Numbered from the stretch's first letter, positions 38,725 to 45,556 are shown. The stretch: 64,000 nucleotides of DNA from an uncultured Prochlorococcus sp. (GCA_902578845.1 CACHEM010000003.1:1-64000), one strand, 5' to 3'. The notes: generated by a model from the sequence alone, not told the origin. A program made the numbers and translations.

Positions 38725-39080
38725 GATCTATCTAGCTTTCTTTAATTTTATCTCTCTTCTAATTAGTAAAGCTATAACAACTACACACATATTCATTAGA
38801 AAGACGTCTAATGGCATTAATAAAAAAGTATCTACTTAATTGATAGCAAGAATGTTAGTCTTAAAATATTAAGATTTACTGATAGTTAGAGAGAGAAAAC
38901 ATCAAAAATGGGTGAAAAAAGATGCAAAAAGTTAATTATTTGTTGAAAGAAATTAAATTTTAGAAAGGGTAACTAAATAAAGGATATTGATGATTTTGAC
39001 TCATAACTGTGACAGTTTGCTTTAATTTATTTAAAATCTAAGATAAATAGTAATATTACTTTACAGTAAGTAATATAAAT
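38725..39080. other. Gene-free stretch before the second hli locus
   Basis: About 350 bp of very A+T-rich DNA. I see no convincing gene, terminator or repeat. Confidence 0.4.
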
Positions 39081-39098
39081 GTTACATTTGTAAATGTA
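39081..39098 (+). promoter_or_regulatory. HLR1-like half site
   Basis: GTTACATTTGTAAATGTA: the first half matches HLR1 exactly, but the second half has changed. It ends 16 bp before the hli ATG, almost the same place as at 36,807. Confidence 0.35.
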
Positions 39099-39114
39099 GA
39101 ATTCCATTCTTCTT

Positions 39115-39270
39115 ATGAACTCAAAAAAAGTTAAAGTTCTCGAAACAAAAACAGTTGAGAAGGAAAAAGTTGTTGCTGAAAAGCTCAATGGCAGATTTGC
39201 CATGATTGGCTTCATAGCTGCTATTGGTGCTTACTTAACAACAGGTCAAATTATTCCTGGGTTCGTCTAA
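39115..39270 (+). CDS. hli: High-light-inducible protein (51 aa)
   Basis: MNSKKVKVLETKTVEKEKVVAEKLNGRFAMIGF... TTGQIIPGFV. Close relative of the 36,949 gene with a longer charged N-terminus. Single chlorophyll-binding helix. The next ATG follows the stop without a gap. Confidence 0.95.
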   Translation: MNSKKVKVLETKTVEKEKVVAEKLNGRFAMIGFIAAIGAYLTTGQIIPGFV

Positions 39271-39381
39271 ATGGACTTTATTTCTAAACGCCAAGGATAT
39301 GTTCCTTTTAAGGTAGTTCCTTACATTTTCTTTATTTCTGTAATTTTAAGTATCACTACAGCAACAGAAGTGTTCGTATAA
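39271..39381 (+). CDS. Small membrane peptide after hli (36 aa)
   Basis: MDFISKRQGYVPFKVVPYIFFISVILSITTATEVFV: one hydrophobic helix. It begins directly at the hli stop codon, so it is probably co-translated. Mirrors the micro-gene companions in the 36.8-37.9 kb operon. Confidence 0.5.
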   Translation: MDFISKRQGYVPFKVVPYIFFISVILSITTATEVFV

Positions 39382-39473
39382 ATTTTCAACAAACATATTC
39401 ATGAGAGCTTGCTTCTAGAAATATAATCGAGCTTTTTTTCTATCTGTGATGAGTGTGTTAATAAAAAAGTTTA

Positions 39474-39488
39474 GATCGACTATCAATC
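39474..39488 (-). promoter_or_regulatory. Element A6 (palindrome only)
   Basis: GATCGACTATCAATC following TTTA; no strong hairpin on its left. A leftward transcript from here would run antisense to the hli pair. TGTGATGAGTGTGTT just before it (39,445) also occurs next to A1 (30,037). Confidence 0.4.
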
Positions 39489-39538
39489 AAAAAAAGTTAG
39501 AACGAGAATTATTAGCTATTAATAAATAAAGGATAATA

Positions 39539-39700
39539 ATGAAACTAAGAATCAATATAAATTTTTTAGAAAAATATATAGCTCTTTTTGTGAATGATAT
39601 TGAATATAAAAGGATTACAAAAAAATTAGTGGGATATGATTTAATGGCTGACGTTGATGATCAAAGATTTCATTATTTTAGATCGACTATCAATCAATAA
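39539..39700 (+). CDS. Small protein whose C-terminus is an A-type repeat (53 aa)
   Basis: MKLRININFLEKYIALFVND... ending FRSTINQ. A fair ribosome site (AAAGGATAATA) precedes the ATG. The last codons (RSTINQ) are made of the repeat GATCGACTATCAATC (39,681-39,695), so the end of the frame appears to have been recruited from a dispersed regulatory repeat. It may be a decayed gene. Confidence 0.4.
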   Translation: MKLRININFLEKYIALFVNDIEYKRITKKLVGYDLMADVDDQRFHYFRSTINQ

Positions 39701-39703
39701 AAA

Positions 39704-39860
39704 GTTCGAATGAGGTTCGAATAGAATTTTTGCTAAAAAATAAAACCCCTGCTATGACTGGATAAATGCATCAGATTCACTCTTCATTAGCCAGTAGCTA
39801 GGTTCCTGTTGTGGCATGGGATCTCGGCGAAGATATAGGGTTTGAGTAAAGTTTGGGTAA
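39704..39860. repeat. Junction of elements 2 and 3
   Basis: GTTCGAAT at 39,704 and 39,715 (11-bp period), core TTCATTAGCCAGTA at 39,783-39,796, then GTTTGAGTAA (39,840) and GTTTGGGTAA (39,851). Same architecture as the other junctions. Confidence 0.65.
39752..39817 (-). pseudogene. EVE-gene 5' fragment 3
   Basis: Reads MPQQEPSYWLMKSESDAFIQS then stop. It matches the EVE N-terminus (YWLMKSEPDAYSI) on both sides of the core, the longest such match of the three fragments. Confidence 0.65.
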
Positions 39861-39954
39861 CTTCTGTGAATATGAATTTATTATCCATCAAATAATCTAT
39901 TTAGGAAAGTGATGGGTGGGGTGGGGGAACTTCATTATTTTTTGGATACCTATC

Positions 39955-40830
39955 CTAATCTGAGATATTTGATGATTTGATAATTTCCCATGCTTCGGAT
40001 GCGGTGTCTGCATATTCAAAAAGATTTAAGTGCTCATCTGAAATTAATCCAAGATCAGCTAGATATTCGAAGTTAATTATCTTATCCCAATATTCTCTTC
40101 CAAAAAGTATTATTGGGATTTTGTTTTTCATTCCTGTTTGACGAAGTGTTAATAGCTCAAATAATTCATCTAATGTTCCAAAACCCCCAGGAAAAAATAC
40201 AGCTCCTATTGATCGCATGACGAAATGGATCTTTCTTAATGCAAAATAATTAAATTTAAAGCATAGTCCTGGAGTTATAAAAGCATTGGGGATTTGTTCA
40301 TTGGGAAGACTGATATTTAACCCTATAGATTTACAATCTGCTTCAAACGCACCTCTATTAGCAGCTTCCATAATCCCTGGACCCCCACCAGTCACAATCA
40401 CATGAGAATTACAGGATTTACTTTGATTATTTATTGAAGCAAGTTTAGAAAACTCCCTTGCGGATTGATAATAGTGACTCATTGATAGCAAATTTTCTAA
40501 TCTATTTAAATTTCGTTTAAGCAAAACCGATGAAGGATTTTTTTTAATTAACTTTTTTATATCGTCAATTTTCTCTTTTGTTTTTGATTCTTCTGCAATA
40601 CTTGCGCCTCCAAAAATTATTATGGTTGAGAGAATTTTATTTTCTTCTAGGATTAAATCTGGTTTAGTAATTTCAAGCAGCATTCTGACTCCGCGCATTT
40701 CGTTTCTGTTGAGCAAACCAATATCTTCATAAGCCAATTTATACGTATCAGAATTAATAATTAAATTCAGATTTTTTGAATTATTAATTTTGGTTGAAAT
40801 ACCTTTTTGTGTTTTGTTCATATTAAGCAA
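39955..40830 (-). CDS. LOG-family nucleotide 5'-monophosphate hydrolase
   Basis: 291 residues. The signature PGGFGTLDEL and the nucleotide-binding GGGPGIMEAANRG identify the LOG/Rossmann-like lysine-decarboxylase-like family. These enzymes release base or ribose phosphate from nucleoside monophosphates (cytokinin activation in plants, nucleotide salvage in bacteria). Its start overlaps the cupin-like gene by 8 bp. Main enzymatic cargo of element 3. Confidence 0.88.
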   Translation of the reverse strand: MLNMNKTQKGISTKINNSKNLNLIINSDTYKLAYEDIGLLNRNEMRGVRMLLEITKPDLILEENKILSTIIIFGGASIAEESKTKEKIDDIKKLIKKNPSSVLLKRNLNRLENLLSMSHYYQSAREFSKLASINNQSKSCNSHVIVTGGGPGIMEAANRGAFEADCKSIGLNISLPNEQIPNAFITPGLCFKFNYFALRKIHFVMRSIGAVFFPGGFGTLDELFELLTLRQTGMKNKIPIILFGREYWDKIINFEYLADLGLISDEHLNLFEYADTASEAWEIIKSSNISD

Positions 40831-41341
40831 GGGTCTTAATTCTTCGTTCTAGGGGATTAAACCCAACTCTCTTAATTTGATCATTTTTCCAAACCCAATA
40901 AACAGGTGGAGTTTTTCTTGCCTTTATTAAACTTATTTGGTCTAATTTTTGTGGGATAAATTCTTTAGCTGGATCAAAAAATTTATCTCTTGTGGGTTGA
41001 TTTAAAACAATACTACCTTCTTTGCCTGAGATTGATCTGTGATAAGTTCCAACAGGAATTTCTAAAGCTCCCATAGATCTATTTAAATAAATCACATGAT
41101 GAGGTTCATCCCATGCAGGATTTATTAAAACAAATGTTCTTTCCCCAGTAATAACTAAGTTGTGATCAATTTGATGATTGTGAACGTAATATTGTTCATC
41201 TTTAAAATCATCTGGAGGAGATATAGCTTCTTCAGAATGAATTACCACATCGCAACCATTAGATGCCCCCAATCCTGCATCAAAGAATGTCACTTTTGGA
41301 GTCTCTCTAAAAATTTTTGTTGGCATGAATTTTAATTTCAT
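40823..41341 (-). CDS. Cupin-like (RmlC-fold) protein
   Basis: 172 residues, beta-rich: QYYVHNHQIDHNLVITGERTFVLINPAWDEPHHVIYLNRSMGALEIPVGTYHRSISGKEGSIVLNQPTRDKFFDPAKEFIP. The turn-and-strand pattern with ALEIPVGTYHR and paired His suggests a cupin or sugar-epimerase-like fold, without a firm assignment. A truncated copy is at 47,672-47,962. Upstream of and overlapping the LOG gene. Confidence 0.65.
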   Translation of the reverse strand: MKLKFMPTKIFRETPKVTFFDAGLGASNGCDVVIHSEEAISPPDDFKDEQYYVHNHQIDHNLVITGERTFVLINPAWDEPHHVIYLNRSMGALEIPVGTYHRSISGKEGSIVLNQPTRDKFFDPAKEFIPQKLDQISLIKARKTPPVYWVWKNDQIKRVGFNPLERRIKTLA

Positions 41342-41413
41342 AGTTAAACCTCTCCTTAAAAATTTATGAATATTTTTAAAATTTATAAGCTATGAAAACC
41401 GATTAATGAATAG

Positions 41414-41560
41414 TCAGTTACAACAAACTAAACAATCTTCTTTAGTTGGGTAATCTTGACATTCTCTCTTAAAAGTTTCTTCTAAAACTTCTAATTTATT
41501 GACATAATCAAGATCTCGCAGACCTTTGTGGGGGACTGTGAATTGTGTTTGAAGTTTCAT
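41414..41560 (-). CDS. Small Cys protein with CLVCCN end (48 aa)
   Basis: MKLQTQFTVPHKGLRDLDYVNKLEVLEETFKRE... ending EDCLVCCN. The paralogue at 48,042 has the same length and ending. Conservation between the two diverged copies, mainly at the Cys tail, argues for a working protein. TAGGAGGG ribosome site. Function unknown. Confidence 0.7.
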   Translation of the reverse strand: MKLQTQFTVPHKGLRDLDYVNKLEVLEETFKRECQDYPTKEDCLVCCN

Positions 41561-41573
41561 TTTTCCCTCCTAA

Positions 41574-41675
41574 TTAATACTGTTTTTTGAAGCCATCCCA
41601 GGTTTTAGAAAATCTTAATCCCAGATAAGAAACTAAAATTGCCCAAAATAGAATCTCTATAGTTAAATTAGTCAT
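41574..41675 (-). CDS. Single-helix membrane peptide (33 aa)
   Basis: MTNLTIEILFWAILVSYLGLRFSKTWDGFKKQY. The paralogue at 48,204 keeps length and sequence (MTNLGIEILFWTILISYLGLRF...). GAAAGGAGGAAAAG ribosome site. The start MTNL is shared with the DPYC/NPYC proteins, so they may be distant relatives. Confidence 0.7.
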   Translation of the reverse strand: MTNLTIEILFWAILVSYLGLRFSKTWDGFKKQY

Positions 41676-41706
41676 CTGCTTTTCCTCCTTTCTATCTGAC
41701 TATGCT

Positions 41707-41745
41707 TTAGTACGGATGATATCTAAAAATCAAGCGTAAGAATAC
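41707..41745 (-). promoter_or_regulatory. Module B promoter (copy 3)
   Basis: On the minus strand GTATTCTTACGC, 18 bp (TTGATTTTTAGATATCAT), CCGTACTAA, about 30 bp before the ATG at 41,675. Confidence 0.55.
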
Positions 41746-41761
41746 TTAAAAAGTTCGAGTA

Positions 41762-41914
41762 TTAATCGCAAAAAATTTTGCAATGGTTATTACTAGGATG
41801 CTTTTCGCATTCTTTATTCCAGTAAGCTTCAAGTTCTTTCGACTTAATATCGTATGAAAGATCTTTTGTATCCAAGTCCATCTCTTGGATGGTGAATGTG
41901 TCGTTTAATGCCAT
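41762..41914 (-). CDS. Small acidic protein (50 aa)
   Basis: MALNDTFTIQEMDLDTKDLSYDIKSKELEAYWNKECEKHPSNNHCKIFCD. The frame is open 35 codons further upstream, but the diverged copy at 48,391-48,543 supports MALNDTFTIQE as the start, since similarity and equal length begin there. Cys in the tail (CEKHPSNNHCKIFC). Function unknown. Confidence 0.7.
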   Translation of the reverse strand: MALNDTFTIQEMDLDTKDLSYDIKSKELEAYWNKECEKHPSNNHCKIFCD

Positions 41915-42089
41915 AAGACTTACCTCTTGACTACACTTATGTTCTAATTCATTTGGATAGTTAATCTCAAGTTTTATGTGTGCGGTTAGAGGAACAAAAT
42001 TGTACGGATTAAGGATCAAAAAAGACTCTCAAATTCAAAATAATGACCAGCCGAGTATCTTCAAAAGTATTAATTTCAAATTTAAAAAA

Positions 42090-42235
42090 GTTTGGGTAAA
42101 GTTTGGGTAAAAAAATATGATTCCTTGAGATCGCAGTGATAGCTAGTCGCGCTCACTTTTCATTAGCCAGTAGCCAAGTTCCTTTTGTGCCATGGGATCT
42201 TGGCGAAAATATATGTTTGAATAAAGTGTGAATAA
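42090..42235. repeat. Junction at the right end of element 3
   Basis: GTTTGGGTAA at 42,090 and 42,101, core TTCATTAGCCAGTA at 42,159-42,172, then GTTTGAATAA (42,215) and GTGTGAATAA (42,226). The last doublet implies a further element (4) opening to the right; its other end was not found. Confidence 0.65.
42143..42193 (-). pseudogene. EVE-gene 5' fragment 4
   Basis: Reads MAQKELGYWLMKSERD then stop, matching the EVE N-terminus. A fourth distinct N-terminus, next to the doublet at 42,215. Confidence 0.65.
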
Positions 42236-42356
42236 CTTCCTTCAATATAAATTTATTATCCATCAAAGTTCCTATTTAGGAAAGCAATGGATGTTATAGG
42301 GGACATAAGATCGTTATACATCTTTAAATATGACTTAAGATATTTCTGTTGAAATT

Positions 42357-42506
42357 TTATGGATATAACTTATCAATAGATTCTTTCTGTTCTTGTTTTT
42401 TTATCTCTTCAGCATCTAATACAGGGCAGGTATTTTGATTCAGTGATGCAAAGAAACTGCTTTTATTGAATAGTTTGAAAAGTGGTGGGAGGAGTTGGAG
42501 TTTCAA
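42357..42506 (-). CDS. Small protein (49 aa, TTG start)
   Basis: MKLQLLPPLFKLFNKSSFFASLNQN... ending EEIKKQEQKESIDKLYP. The TTG overlaps the TGA of the upstream membrane gene, suggesting coupling. No family; low confidence. Confidence 0.35.
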   Translation of the reverse strand: MKLQLLPPLFKLFNKSSFFASLNQNTCPVLDAEEIKKQEQKESIDKLYP

Positions 42507-42898
42507 TTTTTATTGTTAACTAATCCATAAATACATAAAAGAGGATTCAATATTAAAACAATCCAAAAAGGCGGAGGAGGTCCTCCATCAACAATTGTCC
42601 CAGCGTTGAAAGTATTGAATAGAGCTACTGCTAAAAAACAAAACATCAAAGCTAATTCACCTGATAAAACTTTTCTTAAAGAGGCTTTATCTCTTATGGA
42701 ACTACAAATAATCAATAAACAACCAATTCCTAAATTACTAGCTGCTACAACATCTGCAGTACCTCTAACAAGAAGCAGTGTTTCAGTTGAAGCTTTGCCT
42801 GCAATAGTTTCCACAGAAAAAATCAGTAGGAAAATAATTAATAATCCCAATAAAATATGAAGTGCCCCAGTAGTTTTTAAAATATTTTTTAACTTCAT
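42503..42898 (-). CDS. Four-helix membrane protein (131 aa)
   Basis: MKLKNILKTTGALHILLGLLIIFLLIFSVETIAG, LLVRGTADVVAASNLGIGCLLIIC, VLSGELALMFCFLAVALFNTF, and PPPPFWIVLILNPLLCIYGLV are four hydrophobic segments with a tetra-proline loop. Integral membrane, function unknown. Element A3 lies directly upstream of the start. Confidence 0.7.
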   Translation of the reverse strand: MKLKNILKTTGALHILLGLLIIFLLIFSVETIAGKASTETLLLVRGTADVVAASNLGIGCLLIICSSIRDKASLRKVLSGELALMFCFLAVALFNTFNAGTIVDGGPPPPFWIVLILNPLLCIYGLVNNKN

Positions 42899-42902
42899 AA
42901 AT

Positions 42903-42943
42903 AAAGGAGCTAATTGCTACTTATTTTAGATTGACTGTCAATC
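42903..42943 (-). promoter_or_regulatory. Element A3 (perfect palindrome)
   Basis: GATTGACTGTCAATC at 42,929-42,943 is a perfect 7-1-7 palindrome. On the minus strand it is followed by TAAAAT and the weak hairpin AGC-AATTA-GCT, then ATG at 42,898. Confidence 0.6.
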
Positions 42944-42945
42944 AA

Positions 42946-43065
42946 TTAATAATTAATTAATTTTCTCTTTCCATCTCTAGATTCTACTTTATTTATTCTT
43001 AACCCAATAAACAAAGCCCATATAAGTGCAAAGACAATTGGTAAAAAAATGATAGCAAGTTTCAT
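42946..43065 (-). CDS. Single-helix membrane peptide (39 aa)
   Basis: MKLAIIFLPIVFALIWALFIGLRINKVESRDGKRKLINY; a second ATG directly upstream would add one Met. One helix and a basic tail, similar in shape to small photosystem subunits, but I cannot name it. Its stop codon abuts element A3. A motif C copy lies about 60 bp upstream of its start. Confidence 0.55.
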   Translation of the reverse strand: MKLAIIFLPIVFALIWALFIGLRINKVESRDGKRKLINY

Positions 43066-43123
43066 CATTGTTTTAATCCTGTTATTTGCTCAAAAGAATA
43101 ACCTTTAAATAAATAGGAAAAAA

Positions 43124-43138
43124 TAGGTACTTTATCTA
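43124..43138 (-). promoter_or_regulatory. Motif C, copy 3
   Basis: TAGGTACTTTATCTA, one mismatch from the perfect palindrome at 35,017, and at a similar distance (about 58 bp) from the leftward start at 43,065. Confidence 0.4.
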
Positions 43139-43139
43139 A

Positions 43140-43406
43140 TTAAGCAGCATCATATTCTTCATCTTCAAGCTCTCTCATAAATCTTTTATCTAATAAGTAA
43201 TTGTCTATAAGCTCTGCTGCCATCTGTACCTCAGCAGCAGGTTCTTGTAGATCTTTGTCTAATAAGTAATTGTCTAAAAGCTCTAGATTGGTATTTTCAT
43301 TAATTTGTTTATCGCTGTCTAATAGCTCTCTTATGTAGTTATATATAAGCTCTTGATCGTATCCACTTTCTCTAATTTCTTTCAACATTTCGTCTGGAAT
43401 TTCCAT
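43140..43406 (-). CDS. Acidic protein with internal repeat (88 aa)
   Basis: MEIPDEMLKEIRESGYDQELIYNYIRELLD... with a repeat: ELLDNYLLDKDLQEP and, 24 residues on, ELIDNYLLDKRFMREL. The repeat is visible in the DNA (AATAAGTAATTGTCTA twice). Helical, very acidic; possibly an interaction scaffold. GGAGG ribosome site. Function unknown. Confidence 0.6.
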   Translation of the reverse strand: MEIPDEMLKEIRESGYDQELIYNYIRELLDSDKQINENTNLELLDNYLLDKDLQEPAAEVQMAAELIDNYLLDKRFMRELEDEEYDAA

Positions 43407-43617
43407 AATCGTAAACCTCCATGTGACAGTTTTTTAGAGCAAATTAGAGCCTATATACGCATACTTACGAAAAAATAAGGACAAAGCAAGAAAATTGGCA
43501 AAAAATCGAGGTGTATAAATCCTGTATTCGCAATCATTTATGGAAAAAGGTTGGAAGAAGACTTCTATATTTAGGAGCTATTTTTAATACTTAATAGCCA
43601 TCTGCCAATAAGAAAGA

Positions 43618-43640
43618 GGTGCAAGTAGTAAGCGTTTCAT
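43618..43640. repeat. Dispersed 23-bp repeat (copy 2)
   Basis: GGTGCAAGTAGTAAGCGTTT-CAT; see copy 1 at 29,431. It lies 65 bp upstream of the DsrE-like gene. Confidence 0.5.
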
Positions 43641-43704
43641 AAAAAAACAGCTAATGAAAATAGATTTTATTTAGGATATAAAAACAAAATTTAGGGAGGA
43701 TTAA

Positions 43705-44082
43705 ATGTCTATCATTACCGACAATACAGTTTTAGTACATATTTACAGCGGTTTAGAATCCAAAAATAAAATAACTTTAGGTTTATTGGTTGCCCTAACT
43801 GCAGAAAAAAACGATCATAAAGTAACACTTTTTCTAGCAGGAGACGGAGTACAAATATTAAATTGCAAAAAAGCTAGTGAAATAGTTGGTCAAGGTACTG
43901 GAGATTTGTACGAACATCTTCAAAATTTAAAGAATTCAAAAATTACCATATATGTCTCAGGAATGTCTGCTAAATCTAGGGGTTTCGATGAGAAGCTTCT
44001 AGATGGATATACTGCAGAGTTTGTTATGCCAGATGTTCTAGTTGAAGAATCAATTAAAGCGGATAGCGTACTTTGCTATTAA
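43705..44082 (+). CDS. DsrE/DsrF-like protein
   Basis: 125 residues. NTVLVHIYSGLESKNKITLGLLVALTAEKNDHKVTLFLAGDGVQIL... and YVSGMSAKSRGFDEKLLDGYTAEFVMPDVLVEESIKADSVLCY match the DsrE-like fold of sulfur-relay and peroxide-related proteins. The typical persulfide Cys of DsrE is not clearly conserved; Cys are at NCKKA and at the C-terminus (LCY). TTAGGGAGGATTAA ribosome site. Substrate unknown. Confidence 0.75.
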   Translation: MSIITDNTVLVHIYSGLESKNKITLGLLVALTAEKNDHKVTLFLAGDGVQILNCKKASEIVGQGTGDLYEHLQNLKNSKITIYVSGMSAKSRGFDEKLLDGYTAEFVMPDVLVEESIKADSVLCY

Positions 44083-44083
44083 T

Positions 44084-44124
44084 AAAGGAGCTAATTGCTC
44101 CTTATTGTAATTAGACTGACAATC
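44084..44124. promoter_or_regulatory. Element A4 (hairpin plus degenerate palindrome)
   Basis: AAAGGAGC-TAAT-TGCTCCTT just after the DsrE-like stop, then a diverged palindrome (GACTGACAATC). It may act as terminator for the rightward gene, or as a promoter of antisense RNA into it. Confidence 0.45.
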
Positions 44125-44150
44125 AAAAATAATTGATTCAAGGTTAAAAT

Positions 44151-44579
44151 TTATCCTTCTGCTGGAATTAGAATTGGAACATCTTTTGCTCCAATAGCTG
44201 CGAACCAAACTATTGCGTTATCAGTTTTTGCATTACCCATTGTATGTTTTGGTGTCTTTGGACCAACTATAAAAGTATCTCCTGCTGTATAGGTAAGATC
44301 TTCCATTCCTTCTCTTTTGACAACAATAGTACCTTGCTCAACATTGCCTAATAATGGAATTGGATGAGAGTGGAGTGGGACTATCCCTCCCTCAGCTAAC
44401 TCAACTCTTTGTAATCTTATTTCTGCTTTTCCTTTTGGATATTTAAGAGCATCACCATCCATAGTTTCAGAACCTACAAAGACTTCTTGTACATCTACAG
44501 GTGATTCTGCAGCTATAGAAATACTAGGGTTGATAAGCATTAATGCAAAAACAAATGCTATTAATAAATTTTTCATCAT
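44151..44579 (-). CDS. Secreted single-domain cupin
   Basis: 142 residues. The signal peptide MMKNLLIAFVFALMLINPSISIAA precedes a cupin: VELAEGGIVPLHSHPIPLLGNVEQGTIVVKREG...YTAGDTFIVGPKTPKHTMGN. The HSH and later H/E positions form the expected metal site. Periplasmic by the signal. Substrate unknown. Confidence 0.8.
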   Translation of the reverse strand: MMKNLLIAFVFALMLINPSISIAAESPVDVQEVFVGSETMDGDALKYPKGKAEIRLQRVELAEGGIVPLHSHPIPLLGNVEQGTIVVKREGMEDLTYTAGDTFIVGPKTPKHTMGNAKTDNAIVWFAAIGAKDVPILIPAEG

Positions 44580-44767
44580 GAATTTGAATTTCTAGAAAAT
44601 TATTTAGACTTATAGTATTTATTTTTTTCATTTTTGGCAGTACTTGATTTGACTTTTTAAAGTTATTTAATCTAAAACTATTTTTTTTTAACAGTTTTTT
44701 ATAAAGGTATTGAATTTTTATAAATTATTAGTGCAGACACAGATCAAAATCATTCTCATGAATTTTA
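44580..44767. other. Spacer between cupin and hydrolase genes
   Basis: A+T-rich, with no gene or clear hairpin seen; likely promoter of the secreted cupin gene. Confidence 0.35.
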
Positions 44768-45484
44768 TTAATTTAATTCTTTCATCAATAAATTCCAACC
44801 AATTAATGAGGCATCCTTATGGAAAGATTCTCTTTCCTCGCACATAAAACCATGATAAGCTCCTTTAACTTCGACATAAATAAATCTCTCTTCTAAAGGA
44901 TCTAGTTTTTTAAATCTTTTTTTAATTTCTAATCTATCTTGTAAGGGAATTAAATCATCCGAAGAACCACAAATGAAGTTTAATTTTCCAGAAACTTTTT
45001 CAAGCAAGTCTATAGGTGCAAAATTAGTATCGGTTCTTGGTGCAGTTACTCCTGCCCCATAAAAACAAAATGTACTATCTATTCCTTTTAACGAAGAGGC
45101 TATAAGTGCTGCATGACCCCCAAAACAAAATCCAATAATTGAGATTTTCTTTTTTGTATATATTTCTTGAACCCAATTTATGGCTGCAGAAACGTCTTCA
45201 ATAATATGTTTTAAAGTGGTTAAATTTTTATGGTGTCTTCCTAATTTCAATTCTTTTTCGCTATATCTCAAATCTAATTTTGGAGCTGTTCTTCCGTAAA
45301 GAGGTAATGCTAATACAGATACGTTTTGTGAGGCTAATTTTTCAGAAAAACTTCTTATCCAGTGATTTATCCCAAACACCTCTGGTAAAACTATAGATAT
45401 ATATTTACAGTCACTACCTGAATCTACCCACCAAGATCTAAGAGGTAAATTTCCATTATAAACTTTTGTCCATTGACCTTTCAT
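44768..45484 (-). CDS. Dienelactone-hydrolase-like alpha/beta hydrolase
   Basis: 238 residues. The nucleophile elbow GFCFGGHAA has Cys in place of Ser, as in dienelactone hydrolase; the acid is in CGSSDDLIP and the His in GAYHGFMCEE. Cytoplasmic, as no signal is present. Natural substrate unknown; family members cleave lactones and small esters. A degenerate A element lies upstream of its start. Confidence 0.85.
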   Translation of the reverse strand: MKGQWTKVYNGNLPLRSWWVDSGSDCKYISIVLPEVFGINHWIRSFSEKLASQNVSVLALPLYGRTAPKLDLRYSEKELKLGRHHKNLTTLKHIIEDVSAAINWVQEIYTKKKISIIGFCFGGHAALIASSLKGIDSTFCFYGAGVTAPRTDTNFAPIDLLEKVSGKLNFICGSSDDLIPLQDRLEIKKRFKKLDPLEERFIYVEVKGAYHGFMCEERESFHKDASLIGWNLLMKELN

Positions 45485-45517
45485 TAGTGATTAAATAAAA
45501 AGTTTTTTCAGAAAAAA

Positions 45518-45556
45518 GAGGGTTATGTTCCTCATGGTTTAGATTGATTGTAAATG
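45518..45556 (-). promoter_or_regulatory. Element A8 (degenerate)
   Basis: GAGG...CCTC stem (45,518-45,533) and GATTGATTGTAAATG (45,542-45,556). On the minus strand the order is palindrome, stem, six T, then the hydrolase ATG 33 bp on. Confidence 0.4.

Larger units (their letters stand above)
31909..39796. mobile_element. Element 2: integrated segment with phoX and hli genes
   Basis: Lies between the cores at 31,909-31,922 and 39,783-39,796. End doublets are TTTGCTAGAAT (31,962/31,973) and GTTCGAAT (39,704/39,715), each with 11-bp period but unlike each other. It may therefore be composite, or one end has been exchanged. No recombinase gene is present. Limits are inferred from repeats alone. 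Confidence 0.5.
41081..42033. repeat. 0.95-kb duplicated block, copy 1
   Basis: From ATTTAAATAAATCACATG inside the cupin-like gene to ATTAAGGATCAAAAAAG. The same order of genes and promoter recurs at 47,702-48,658. Proteins of the two copies differ at many positions, so the duplication is old. Confidence 0.7.
39783..42172. mobile_element. Element 3: small non-autonomous integrated element
   Basis: 2.4 kb between cores 39,783-39,796 and 42,159-42,172. The end doublets are the same type at both ends (GTTTGAGTAA/GTTTGGGTAA at 39,840/39,851; GTTTGGGTAA twice at 42,090/42,101). It carries five leftward genes and no recombinase, so it would depend on an integrase supplied in trans. Limits inferred from repeats. 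Confidence 0.6.
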
